Below the pieces are notes generated by a model. That model did no database searches and was not told where the DNA came from. It worked only from the letters and a program-made list of their open reading frames with translations. 51,302 nucleotides of DNA from a virus: the IMG/VR virus record IMGVR_UViG_3300032284_000788, positions 1 through 51,302 of that record; one strand, written 5' to 3'. The position numbers were made by a program, and so were the translations under genes. Positions 1-7,486 of this stretch are shown here, one piece after another. Numbering within the stretch: the stretch's first letter is position 1; each line of letters starts with the position of its first letter.

Positions 1-2947
1 CCGCACCATTGTTTAACCAGTAGAAACCGTTAGCATACACATTAGTATTTGCTACCAAGTTACCAGCAACAACATAACCGCTGCCAGTTAAGTTACCAGT
101 AGTGCCAGTTGTTGTAATATTTCCAACATTGAATGTGTTAGTTGCAGTTACGTTAGTTGCATAAACGTTACCAATAGTATTGATATTACCCTGAATTGTA
201 ATATTACTTGTGATCACATTGCTGTTTAAGTAGTAACCAACATTTGAGTTAGAATATGTTGAACCACTTGTAATACCTGTTAGATAATAACCATTACCTG
301 TAAAGAATGCGGCATTTGAGTTACCACTATAAGTTACAAGATAACTTGCAACATTGCTATTGCTATATGTTCCGCCAATACCTGTGAGAATAGATGTTCC
401 ATTTGGATAATAATAATTCTGTGAATAGATATTTGATACAAACGCATTGCCAAAGAATGAACTTATACCACCAATATTGCCAACATTGCTTGTTCCACCA
501 TTTACTATTGCGGTTGATGAACTATTATAAATGTTTATGAATGGAACGCCAAATTGTCCGTTAACTGAATTATAATTTAATGTGGCATTTCTTGAACCAT
601 TTGCAGCTAATAAGTATCCGCTACCACCAATTACAACACCTGCAGTAGCACTTGCAGTAGTATTTGGAACAAGTGTAATAGTTCCAGTTCCTTGAGATTC
701 GTTTATAACACCACCAGTTGGCAGTCTCAAATTACCATTGTTTAAGATTTGGACATTGCTTGTTGCAACAGTGTTAGCAACATAGTAAGCACTTACTTGT
801 GTATTACCGTATGCACTTGTTAGTGCACTCACACCGTTTGACCAATATAATCCACCAGTTGTGATAACATTAGCAAGTGTTGTTGTGCCACCAACAATAC
901 CACCAAGATTACTTGCTTGTGTTGCAGCATTGCTGTAAAGTGTAGAAATATCACTTGCCTGACTTGCGGCATTTGTAGTTAAAGATGCAAGATTACTTGC
1001 TTGTGTTGCAGCATTGCTTGCAAGAGTTCCAAGATTACTGTAAATATCTGTAATTGTCGGACTTGTGATTGCACCAGTTTGAATAGCATCGTATACTGCA
1101 TTAGTAAAATCTATTGTATTTCCTGGTTCCGCAGTCACATTGCTGAATAATTTCCAAACATTGCTGCTTGCTTGGCGAACGAGACCAGTATGCTGATATG
1201 TTCCAGCCGTAAAGTGCCCAGCAAATCCAATATCTAAGATATAACTTGGATTAGCATTTGCCATATAAATGATGTTGTCATTTATAATTAAATTAGTTGC
1301 ACTTATTGTAGTTGTATTACCGTTAACGGTTAAGTTGCCACCAATAACTACGTTACCAGCAGTTAGATTACCTGTATAAGTTGTCAAATATGCTGCAGTA
1401 TTTGCATTTGCACCACTTGCTAAACTTGTAAGGGAAGTTCCCTGTGATGCTGCGTTCGTTGTGAGTGATGCTAAGTTACTTGCTTGACTTGCTGCATTGC
1501 TGAATAAACTAATTATAGTAGAATTAATTGGCAAATATGCAGCAATCGCTGCGTTACTATATGCAGTTGCCTGTATAGTGGTATCAGGAAACGTCAAATT
1601 GCCAATAGTATCAAATGTCCATAGCGGAGTACTGCCACCGATTGTATTAGTATAAAGATATATATTACCCGCTGTATACAGTTGTGCCGCTGAATATGTT
1701 CCCTCAACTATTGAAAAACCATTTATATCGTTGTTAATATTAGCAGTTACAGTAATAGAATTGTTACCAACCGTATCAGTAGTGTATATGCGTTGACGAC
1801 CACCAAAATTAAGATTTTTATTTAATGAAATATTTCCGTTTACGACCAATCCATTGCCGTTTTTAAAACGACCAATTTCGTTGCTGTAATCTTGACCGCC
1901 TATACTAAAAATAATATCTTTAGGACCAAATGTTGCAATTGATAAATTACCACCAACTCCAGATTGTGGCGGAGCAACATATATATAACCATCATTTGCT
2001 CGTGACAAACCAAATCCAGCTTGATTATATGTACTACTATTAATTCCAACGTCAATGTATGCATAGTTATCATTGCCATTGTCAGCAGTAGCAACCAAGT
2101 CTGCACTTGCTGTAGTAGAAGAACTTTTGTTTTGAATTAGTAATTGTGCAAATGTATTAACAGAATCAGCATATGTAAGTTTTGCATTTTGTGGAGTAAA
2201 ATTTAAACTTTGACCGAGCGCAACTGTACCAGATATTTGAGCATTTCCAGCAAGCCACAAATTTTTCCACTGATTAGTTTGACTACCAAGACTGTATGTT
2301 ACGTTTGCGCTTGGGATTAAATCTGCTTCAATTATAACAGGAGCATCAATTATATTCGTGCTAATAGTAGTATCATCAATACTTAAGTTACCAACGTATG
2401 TGCTAGGTGGTGGAATAATAGTAGGGTTTGCATCAACCCAATTATTATCATATCGTGTATACAATCTGCCATATGTTGTGCTATACCATAATTGACCGTC
2501 CCCTACTGGAAACTCTGGCGGAGATACACTTACATTTGCAGCACGTTGTGTCCAAGCAGTTGATTGTAAAGTATTATCTGGAAATTGAAATGTTCCGTCG
2601 CCTTTGAATACCCAATTATAACTTCCACCAGTTATGTATAAATTACCATTGGATACAGTTAAAGTTGCATTATTTAAAACTAGGGAATTAGAAAGATGAA
2701 GGTCACTCCATTGATTACTTGTATTGCCCAGTGAATAATAATTGTTTAATGAAGGAATAATATTTGCATTAATATGCTGTAAATCTTGTTGTAGGGCATA
2801 ACCATCAAATATTTTGTATCCACCTGGGGTAATCCCATCCATAATATAAACACTATTATCATGTTCATCGATGACTAATTCACCATTGTGTCCAATTAGA
2901 TTGCCAATTAGTATTGGGCTGATTTTGCCAAAATAACGACGCAGCAT
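1..2947 (-). CDS. Phage tail fibre-like structural protein (partial, C-terminus off the left edge)
   Basis: An uninterrupted minus-strand reading frame runs from ATG 2947-2945 to the window edge (about 982 codons, no stop). AGGAAAAA lies just upstream of the ATG as ribosome site. The product begins MLRRYFGKISPILIGNLIG and is rich in N, G, T, S and I. It has many short beta-type repeats and several stretches of the NGNTTTISATNLIINDNI type, which are typical of T4-like marine phage fibres. Around 890-1060 and 1420-1510 it has Ala/Ser/Asn heptad-like segments (such as TNAASQASNLASL) that look like trimeric coiled coil. A role as a virion fibre that binds the host surface is inferred from composition and from its position next to the capsid cluster. 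The receptor-binding end lies outside the window. Confidence 0.8.
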   Translation of the reverse strand, partial: MLRRYFGKISPILIGNLIGHNGELVIDEHDNSVYIMDGITPGGYKIFDGYALQQDLQHINANIIPSLNNYYSLGNTSNQWSDLHLSNSLVLNNATLTVSNGNLYITGGSYNWVFKGDGTFQFPDNTLQSTAWTQRAANVSVSPPEFPVGDGQLWYSTTYGRLYTRYDNNWVDANPTIIPPPSTYVGNLSIDDTTISTNIIDAPVIIEADLIPSANVTYSLGSQTNQWKNLWLAGNAQISGTVALGQSLNFTPQNAKLTYADSVNTFAQLLIQNKSSSTTASADLVATADNGNDNYAYIDVGINSSTYNQAGFGLSRANDGYIYVAPPQSGVGGNLSIATFGPKDIIFSIGGQDYSNEIGRFKNGNGLVVNGNISLNKNLNFGGRQRIYTTDTVGNNSITVTANINNDINGFSIVEGTYSAAQLYTAGNIYLYTNTIGGSTPLWTFDTIGNLTFPDTTIQATAYSNAAIAAYLPINSTIISLFSNAASQASNLASLTTNAASQGTSLTSLASGANANTAAYLTTYTGNLTAGNVVIGGNLTVNGNTTTISATNLIINDNIIYMANANPSYILDIGFAGHFTAGTYQHTGLVRQASSNVWKLFSNVTAEPGNTIDFTNAVYDAIQTGAITSPTITDIYSNLGTLASNAATQASNLASLTTNAASQASDISTLYSNAATQASNLGGIVGGTTTLANVITTGGLYWSNGVSALTSAYGNTQVSAYYVANTVATSNVQILNNGNLRLPTGGVINESQGTGTITLVPNTTASATAGVVIGGSGYLLAANGSRNATLNYNSVNGQFGVPFINIYNSSSTAIVNGGTSNVGNIGGISSFFGNAFVSNIYSQNYYYPNGTSILTGIGGTYSNSNVASYLVTYSGNSNAAFFTGNGYYLTGITSGSTYSNSNVGYYLNSNVITSNITIQGNINTIGNVYATNVTATNTFNVGNITTTGTTGNLTGSGYVVAGNLVANTNVYANGFYWLNNGA
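904..1018 (-). repeat. 31-bp direct repeat encoding coiled-coil-like segments of the fibre
   Basis: A 31-bp sequence beginning caagattacttgc occurs at 904-934 and again, identical, at 988-1018, an 84-bp period (28 codons, four heptads). A diverged third copy lies near 1460-1500. The translated unit is of the SNAATQASNL type and lies inside the partial fibre gene. Confidence 0.75.
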
Positions 2948-3048
2948 TTATTTTTCCTGTGTTACATTATATTTACCCATATTTGATTGATTATGTAGTC
3001 ATGCCCCCATCGCATAATAGCTTTTACAGAATTGCATGTAGATTTATG

Positions 3049-3077
3049 TTGCATTGCACCTAAATAGGTGGTATAAA
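3049..3077 (+). promoter_or_regulatory. Promoter-like element with palindromic operator candidate
   Basis: TATAAA at 3072-3077 is a good -10 box. It is preceded at 17 bp by a weak -35 (TTGCAT, 3049-3054). The spacer holds a perfect 14-bp inverted repeat, CACCTA-AA-TAGGTG, at 3057-3070, which is well placed for a repressor or activator. Transcription would start near 3084, after the upstream in-frame ATG at 3079, which fits the chosen start of the DUF1127 gene at 3103. Inference from sequence only. Confidence 0.4.
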
Positions 3078-3102
3078 AATGCATAACTTACGGAGAAATA
3101 TT

Positions 3103-3282
3103 ATGGAAGTATTAGCAAAACGCATAAAGAATATGGCAAAGAAGATGGAACGTTATGGTCGTTATCGCACTACCATGCGTGAATTGTCATCACTTACTGA
3201 TCGTGACCTAGCAGATATTGGTATCAATCGTGGCATGATTCACCAAGTAGCACTTGAAGAAGCAGTTCTAAAAGTTAAGTAA
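3103..3282 (+). CDS. DUF1127 (YjiS-like) small protein
   Basis: This is a 59-residue basic protein starting MEVLAKRIKNMAKKM. Its C-terminal half matches the DUF1127 pattern: R-x-T-x-x-E-L-x-x-L-x-D-R-x-L-x-D-I-G-I-x-R. The start at 3103 is preferred over the in-frame ATG at 3079 because GGAGA (3092-3096) sits at good spacing before it and the likely transcript begins after 3079. DUF1127 proteins are common in alphaproteobacteria. Some are linked to RNA turnover or stress and nutrient responses, but the molecular role is unsettled. Here it is a lone plus-strand gene wedged between minus-strand structural genes with its own promoter-like site, like a moron. Possible host-derived regulator; function in the phage unknown. 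Confidence 0.8.
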   Translation: MEVLAKRIKNMAKKMERYGRYRTTMRELSSLTDRDLADIGINRGMIHQVALEEAVLKVK

Positions 3283-3308
3283 TCAAATAAAAAATTTAGT
3301 TAATAAAA

Positions 3309-3331
3309 AAGGCGGGGAAAATCCCCGCCTT
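3309..3331 (-). terminator. Intrinsic terminator at the end of the capsid operon
   Basis: A GC-rich stem, GGCGGGG (3311-3317) with CCCCGCC (3323-3329), closes a 5-nt loop and is extended by A-T pairs. Read on the minus strand it is followed by TTTTTTATT, a strong U-tract, so it should stop transcription after the major capsid gene (stop at 3355). On the plus strand the following TTAATTATT is weaker, but the hairpin could also end the convergent DUF1127 transcript. Confidence 0.85.
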
Positions 3332-3354
3332 AATTATTACATATCCAATAAATC

Positions 3355-4554
3355 TTACTGGAATGAAAGATTACTTACAGTAATTTCCGATAGGTAATCG
3401 GCTGCGTTGCCGAACGAAGAGGCAACGTTTGTCAATTCTATATACCCGTAGCGGGTCATAAAGCCAACAACTGGCTCGAATGTAGTTGGGTCAAGGATGA
3501 CACCAGATGACATTAGAGGGATGTATGGGCAATAGAAAGCTGCTGCGTCGGCTTCTGAAGAACCCTTATAACCAACGAGAACTGGAATAGTGTCGTCAGC
3601 ATATGAGTCAACGTAAATACGCATTGCACCGTTGAGAGTACCAACGAACTTAGTGTTTGTTGGAGCTTCAAAAGCACCTTCAGTAGTACGTGCGAACGCA
3701 GAAGTAGTTGCAGACTGAAGAACAGTCAATGCAGCACTGGAAACAACTGCCCAGTTACCTGCACCACGACGAGTGCGCTGAGCAATTAGGTTAGCAGCAC
3801 GGTTGATAAGAACAGCTAGAGCAGCGTGTTCGTCACCAACGAATGTTGCAGTACCACTTACAGTAGCCTGATTGAATGTGAATTCATTTGCAGCTAGTGA
3901 ACGTAGGCTGTAAAGGATTTCTTGATCGATTTCAGCAGTGATTTCTTGTGCGAGAGCAGCCATAATTTCTGCTTCGATATCAAGACCATGCATTGCCTGT
4001 GCGTCCTGTGCAGCTTCGAAAGTCCAACGTGCTGAGAGCTTACGAGTCTTAGCTTCAACTGGTTGCTTTAGAATCTGGACGTTCAAACGACGACCTGGTG
4101 TGCCTTCAAGAGCAGCAGTGTAACCAGCCTTGCCATCAGTGCTATTAACACCAGAGGCAGTTCCAGAATATCCACTTGCAATCTTGAATGGTGAAAGTGC
4201 TTCATCACCTGCATTAGCATCAGTACCAGCCTGACCGCTTGCAGTTGATGTGAAGTTATCTGCATAACGAACACGTAGAGTGTGAATCTGTGCTACAGGT
4301 CCAGTCATTGGCTGAACACCAACGATTTCGTTGGCGATAACAGTCGGCATAACACGACGGATAACAGGTAGAATCACACGGTTTAGGGTAGCAACGTTAC
4401 CTGCAGATGTTGCACCAGATGATGCGTTTTCTGCAAGGTACTTCTTGGTATTTTCTAATACCATGGACATTGTAGTGCGACGATTACCAGAGAGACCTTC
4501 CAACAGGGCTGCTTTGGTTTCGTTCCAACGTCCTTCAAGTAGTTCTTGTGTCAT
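3355..4554 (-). CDS. 23: Major capsid protein, T4 gp23-like
   Basis: The protein forms the hexamers of the head shell. The segment VMPTVIANEIVGVQPMTGPV followed by LRVRYADN is the T4 gp23 signature. An ATG also exists at 4569, but GGAG lies inside that extension, 9 nt before ATG 4554, and nothing like a Shine-Dalgarno precedes 4569. The 399-residue form starting MTQELLEG is therefore preferred. It is shorter than T4 gp23 (521 aa). A LAE site after residue 42 (KKYLAE) fits the (I/L)xE cleavage rule of gp21-type proteases, so an N-terminal propeptide of about 42 residues is plausible. It is the last gene of the minus-strand head block and is followed by a strong terminator. Confidence 0.95.
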   Translation of the reverse strand: MTQELLEGRWNETKAALLEGLSGNRRTTMSMVLENTKKYLAENASSGATSAGNVATLNRVILPVIRRVMPTVIANEIVGVQPMTGPVAQIHTLRVRYADNFTSTASGQAGTDANAGDEALSPFKIASGYSGTASGVNSTDGKAGYTAALEGTPGRRLNVQILKQPVEAKTRKLSARWTFEAAQDAQAMHGLDIEAEIMAALAQEITAEIDQEILYSLRSLAANEFTFNQATVSGTATFVGDEHAALAVLINRAANLIAQRTRRGAGNWAVVSSAALTVLQSATTSAFARTTEGAFEAPTNTKFVGTLNGAMRIYVDSYADDTIPVLVGYKGSSEADAAAFYCPYIPLMSSGVILDPTTFEPVVGFMTRYGYIELTNVASSFGNAADYLSEITVSNLSFQ

Positions 4555-4572
4555 TGTTTTATTCTCCAAAAT

Positions 4573-5676
4573 TTAGTTTCTTAGTAGTCCAGCCAGACGC
4601 TTCATTTCAATAATGTTGCTGTTCTGAACAGTTTCTGATTTAGAAGTACGATCACCAGTTACTTCAACACGGCTTTCTGCAATAACTTGCTTTCCAGCAG
4701 GTGCTTCGACAGGTGCGCCTTCCATAACATGGTTGAGATACTTCTTAAATGCTGCGTCTAGTTTGTCTGTTGGGACTGATTCCAGCAGTGTTGACATCAC
4801 AGCGGCTTTGTCTTTACTCAATGCCTTGAGTAAATCGTTGAGTTTACCGTTTCTTTCCATGCTTTCATTGATGCGACGGATTTCTTGGTTTTTTGCCTTA
4901 ACTTCAGTCATAGCACGTTCTGCTTCTTCACGAGCTTCGCTAACTTGGCGAGACATTGCCTCGATTTTGCTAGTAAGTTTCTTGATATCAGCACGTTCGT
5001 TAAGGTAGCTTGCACCGAACTCAGTAGAAAATGCTTCAAAAATCTTGCGACCGAAGTTATTTTCTTTTGCTTCTTGAATATCGGTTTTGAGTTGATTTAG
5101 TTCTGAACGTAGGTGATTAGTGACAGTTCCTTCTACAAGTGAACTTGCTTTCTTTACGAAAGATTCACGTAGTGCTTCAAGCTGCTTGCGTCCTTCGGTA
5201 ACAACTGCTACCTTAGTGCGAGCAAGGTCTGCCTTATCCTGTGCAAATTCTGCAATTTCAGCTTGTAGGTTTTCAGCAACGAATGCTTCCAACTTCTTTA
5301 CTGATGACTGCATTGCCATACGATCATTGCGAAGTTCAGCAATTTCATTAGCAAGAGATTCTGATAGATAACCATCAAAACTTTTTGCCTTATACATCAT
5401 TTGCTTTGTAAACTTAACACGATCTTCGGAGATTGCTTCACGTTCTGCTTTAATTTTTTCAACTTCGGCAGTCAGTGATTCATTCACCATTTTATCCAGA
5501 GCCTCAACCATAACGGTGCGGTCGTGTTCATAACGAGCCGCCATCTCTTCACGGATTTCTGTACGAATCTGCCCACGAGCCTCGTCAAGTTTAGCATTCC
5601 ATGCTTCCTCTAGAGTCTTACGGGTTTCCTCGTTCAGGATTCCGCTTTCCAGTAATGGTTTTAGAGCTTCGAACAT
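4573..5676 (-). CDS. 22: Prohead core scaffolding protein, T4 gp22-like
   Basis: This 367-residue, highly charged, almost entirely helical protein starts MFEALKPLLESGILNEETRK. Long Glu/Lys/Arg/Ala heptad segments indicate coiled coil over most of its length. T4 gp22 forms the inner core around which gp23 assembles and is then digested by gp21. Several LxE/IxE tripeptides here would suit such digestion. The strong site AGGAGAAATATTA precedes the ATG. It lies between the protease and capsid genes, exactly as in T4 (21-22-23). It is longer than T4 gp22 (about 270 aa). Confidence 0.92.
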   Translation of the reverse strand: MFEALKPLLESGILNEETRKTLEEAWNAKLDEARGQIRTEIREEMAARYEHDRTVMVEALDKMVNESLTAEVEKIKAEREAISEDRVKFTKQMMYKAKSFDGYLSESLANEIAELRNDRMAMQSSVKKLEAFVAENLQAEIAEFAQDKADLARTKVAVVTEGRKQLEALRESFVKKASSLVEGTVTNHLRSELNQLKTDIQEAKENNFGRKIFEAFSTEFGASYLNERADIKKLTSKIEAMSRQVSEAREEAERAMTEVKAKNQEIRRINESMERNGKLNDLLKALSKDKAAVMSTLLESVPTDKLDAAFKKYLNHVMEGAPVEAPAGKQVIAESRVEVTGDRTSKSETVQNSNIIEMKRLAGLLRN

Positions 5677-5694
5677 TAATATTTCTCCTGAACT

Positions 5695-6321
5695 TTATAA
5701 TTTTAATTCAGTAATGAACTTACGGACTTCTTCCTGTAAGTATTTCTGAACTCGTTGATCTTTGTTTAAATCTTTAGCCATATCCAACACACGATGACCA
5801 CCCTTCATATTCATTAGTCCTTCATAGACTGCAGTTGGGTATGCATTAGGTGCACTGGGTTGTGCTACAATATCTACAGTAACGATATCAAAATCACTTA
5901 CTGCGCCGTCACGGTCATTAACATTACCTGATCCACGACTGCTTACGCCTAGTTTTACACCACTTGTTAACATGGTGCTAACCAAATTGCCCATTGGCGT
6001 GGGCAAAATCTTCATTTTACCATAACCGTTTGCTCCATCTAACCACATATCTGTGATCATATGACTTACACGGTCAAGGTTAATACGTAGGTTGGTTGGG
6101 TGATCTACTTCACCCAACACACTATAACCTGTTTTAATCTGCTTATTAAGAGACTCAATTGCACGACTAATTTCACTAATAGGATATACACGTTGGTTGG
6201 CGTTCTTAACACCACCCTGAATGCAGATGCCTTTCAAGTAAAGGTCTTTACCCTCTGGGCCATGAGACATTTCTATCTTGGCCTGATCGTAACTGAGATG
6301 CTCTACTAGAAAGTTATTCAT
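5695..6321 (-). CDS. 21: Prohead core protease, T4 gp21-like
   Basis: This is a 208-residue serine protease of the herpesvirus-assemblin-like phage protease group. GEVDHP (His74) and LGVSSRGSG (Ser127/Ser128) carry the expected catalytic His and Ser. IQGGVKNANQRVYP near residues 34-47 is the conserved N-terminal strand region. The family matures proheads by cutting scaffold, core and capsid proteins. The gene precedes gp22 by about 18 nt and is co-oriented with it. Family and position agree; which serine is the nucleophile is inferred. Confidence 0.93.
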   Translation of the reverse strand: MNNFLVEHLSYDQAKIEMSHGPEGKDLYLKGICIQGGVKNANQRVYPISEISRAIESLNKQIKTGYSVLGEVDHPTNLRINLDRVSHMITDMWLDGANGYGKMKILPTPMGNLVSTMLTSGVKLGVSSRGSGNVNDRDGAVSDFDIVTVDIVAQPSAPNAYPTAVYEGLMNMKGGHRVLDMAKDLNKDQRVQKYLQEEVRKFITELKL

Positions 6322-6335
6322 CTTACTTTATCCTA

Positions 6336-7142
6336 TTAACGTGGTAATACGTTTTTCTTGTTTACGTTTGGACCACCGCCAGTTGAGAACTTTCCTTCTG
6401 AACTCTGTGGCTTCTTAGCATTTGAGAAAGCCTTACCAGCGTTTGCACCTGGAACGTTTTCAAAACTACCTGCACCCTTTAGTTTGCCTTCGCCCTTGCT
6501 ATATTCATTGCTTGGACCCTTGTAAGCCTTGCCATCTGGGTCTTCATTAGTGGACTTCTGTGCAATATTCTTTGCAGTTCCGCCCATGTCGTTCTTGCTA
6601 GCAACTACACTCTTCTTCTGAGTTGAAGACTTGAAGCTATTAACTGCACCAACTGGTAGACCTTCAGTATTGCCTGGACTTGCAACCTTTTCTACGTATT
6701 CACGAACCATGCCTTCTGGCATTTCTTCGTTACCAAAATCTGGATCATCAACACCATCATTGTGCTCTGGTTCATGCTGTTCGTCAGCCATTAGAGCTTC
6801 AAATTCTGCCTTGAGTTCATCAAGTGCGTCTTCAAGGTCCATTACACGATCTTCAATTTCTGCTTCTTCGTGTTCTTCGCCATGCTCTTCACCTTCGTGA
6901 TCACCGAAATCATCTTCGTCGCCCATATCATCGTGTGAGTCAACACCTTCATGATCTGCTTCAATATCGTGCATCATGTCATCTGTCTGATCCATGCTGC
7001 CTTCTTCACCAAAATCTTCAGCAACTAGCTCGTTGTAAAGATCACGGCTCTTTTCGACAACAAGACTATGGAATAGTTCCTTGGCCTTGTCGGTTTCATC
7101 ATTAATGATATATTCAATAAGTTGTTCGTAACGACTACGCAT
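6336..7142 (-). CDS. Acidic prohead core protein in the gp68 position
   Basis: The protein has 268 residues. The N-terminus (MRSRYEQLIEYIINDETDKA, then KELFHSLVVEKSRDLYNEL) is a helical module found in core proteins of T4-like phages. Residues 45-125 are extremely acidic and rich in His, Asp and Glu (DDMGDEDDFGDHEGEEHGEE). The last 120 residues are Gly/Ser/Lys/Asn-rich and look disordered. It sits between the portal and protease genes, where T4 encodes the small core proteins gp67 and gp68. A role in the scaffold core is inferred. The acidic tract could also bind metal or mimic nucleic acid; there is no direct evidence for that. AGGAG lies before the ATG. Confidence 0.75.
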   Translation of the reverse strand: MRSRYEQLIEYIINDETDKAKELFHSLVVEKSRDLYNELVAEDFGEEGSMDQTDDMMHDIEADHEGVDSHDDMGDEDDFGDHEGEEHGEEHEEAEIEDRVMDLEDALDELKAEFEALMADEQHEPEHNDGVDDPDFGNEEMPEGMVREYVEKVASPGNTEGLPVGAVNSFKSSTQKKSVVASKNDMGGTAKNIAQKSTNEDPDGKAYKGPSNEYSKGEGKLKGAGSFENVPGANAGKAFSNAKKPQSSEGKFSTGGGPNVNKKNVLPR

Positions 7143-7171
7143 ATGTTAAACTCCTGTTGGATTTTGTCCTA

Positions 7172-7179
7172 TGTTTATA
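7172..7179 (-). promoter_or_regulatory. Possible late promoter ahead of the acidic core gene
   Basis: On the minus strand TATAAACA (7 of 8 to the T4 late box TATAAATA) lies 30 nt before ATG 7142. In the same 97-nt gap a small hairpin, TACCC (7199-7203) with GGGTA (7213-7217), could attenuate read-through from the preceding gene, but it lacks a clear U-tract. Confidence 0.35.
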
Positions 7180-7239
7180 TTTAATAGGTAAATGTAAATA
7201 CCCCGTCAAATAGGGTAATTTTCGAGAAAAACGCTATTT

Positions 7240-7461
7240 TTAAGCAACGGGTGCGGCTGGCGGTGCAGCATATTGTTTACGCACTCTTTGAATTTCTTCT
7301 TGATACTCTACGTTTCTTTGGTCATTCATCTTTCTAAGCTGATTAATTTGAGCTAATGTAAGACGTGTTTTACGTAAGTCAGTAATTTTATTACGACTGT
7401 CGTCTTGACTAACATCTTGATAGTCTTTTACATCTTCGTTAAACATTTCAGTTAGTAACAT
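7240..7461 (-). CDS. Small conserved head-core region protein (gp67 position)
   Basis: This is a 73-residue charged helical protein. The central segment DLRKTRLTLAQINQLRKMND followed by YQEEIQRVRKQY is a recurrent pattern in small proteins encoded just after the portal gene in marine T4-like phages. The C-terminus is an Ala/Pro tail (AAPPAAPVA). GGAG precedes the ATG and a late-promoter-like box lies at 7479-7486. A function in prohead core or portal-associated assembly is inferred only from position. Confidence 0.75.
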   Translation of the reverse strand: MLLTEMFNEDVKDYQDVSQDDSRNKITDLRKTRLTLAQINQLRKMNDQRNVEYQEEIQRVRKQYAAPPAAPVA

Positions 7462-7478
7462 TAATAACTCCAGTCAAC

Positions 7479-7486
7479 TATTTATT
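7479..7486 (-). promoter_or_regulatory. Late promoter candidate AATAAATA before the small head gene
   Basis: On the minus strand AATAAATA overlaps the portal stop codon and ends 17 nt before ATG 7461. A start about 6 nt downstream would give a very short leader carrying GGAG. It matches the NATAAATA form described for marine T4-like phages and fits the presence of a gp55-type sigma factor in this window. Confidence 0.5.

Noticed and set aside
1900-2106. Short minus-strand ORF inside the fibre gene, and similar short ORFs opposite or inside gp22, gp20, gp5, gp6 and the giant gene
   Set aside because: They overlap large well-supported genes in other frames, have no ribosome sites or recognisable patterns, and their composition reflects the overlapping gene.
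4555-4569. MENKT start for the major capsid protein
   Set aside because: No ribosome site precedes it, while GGAG inside this segment is correctly placed for the ATG at 4554.
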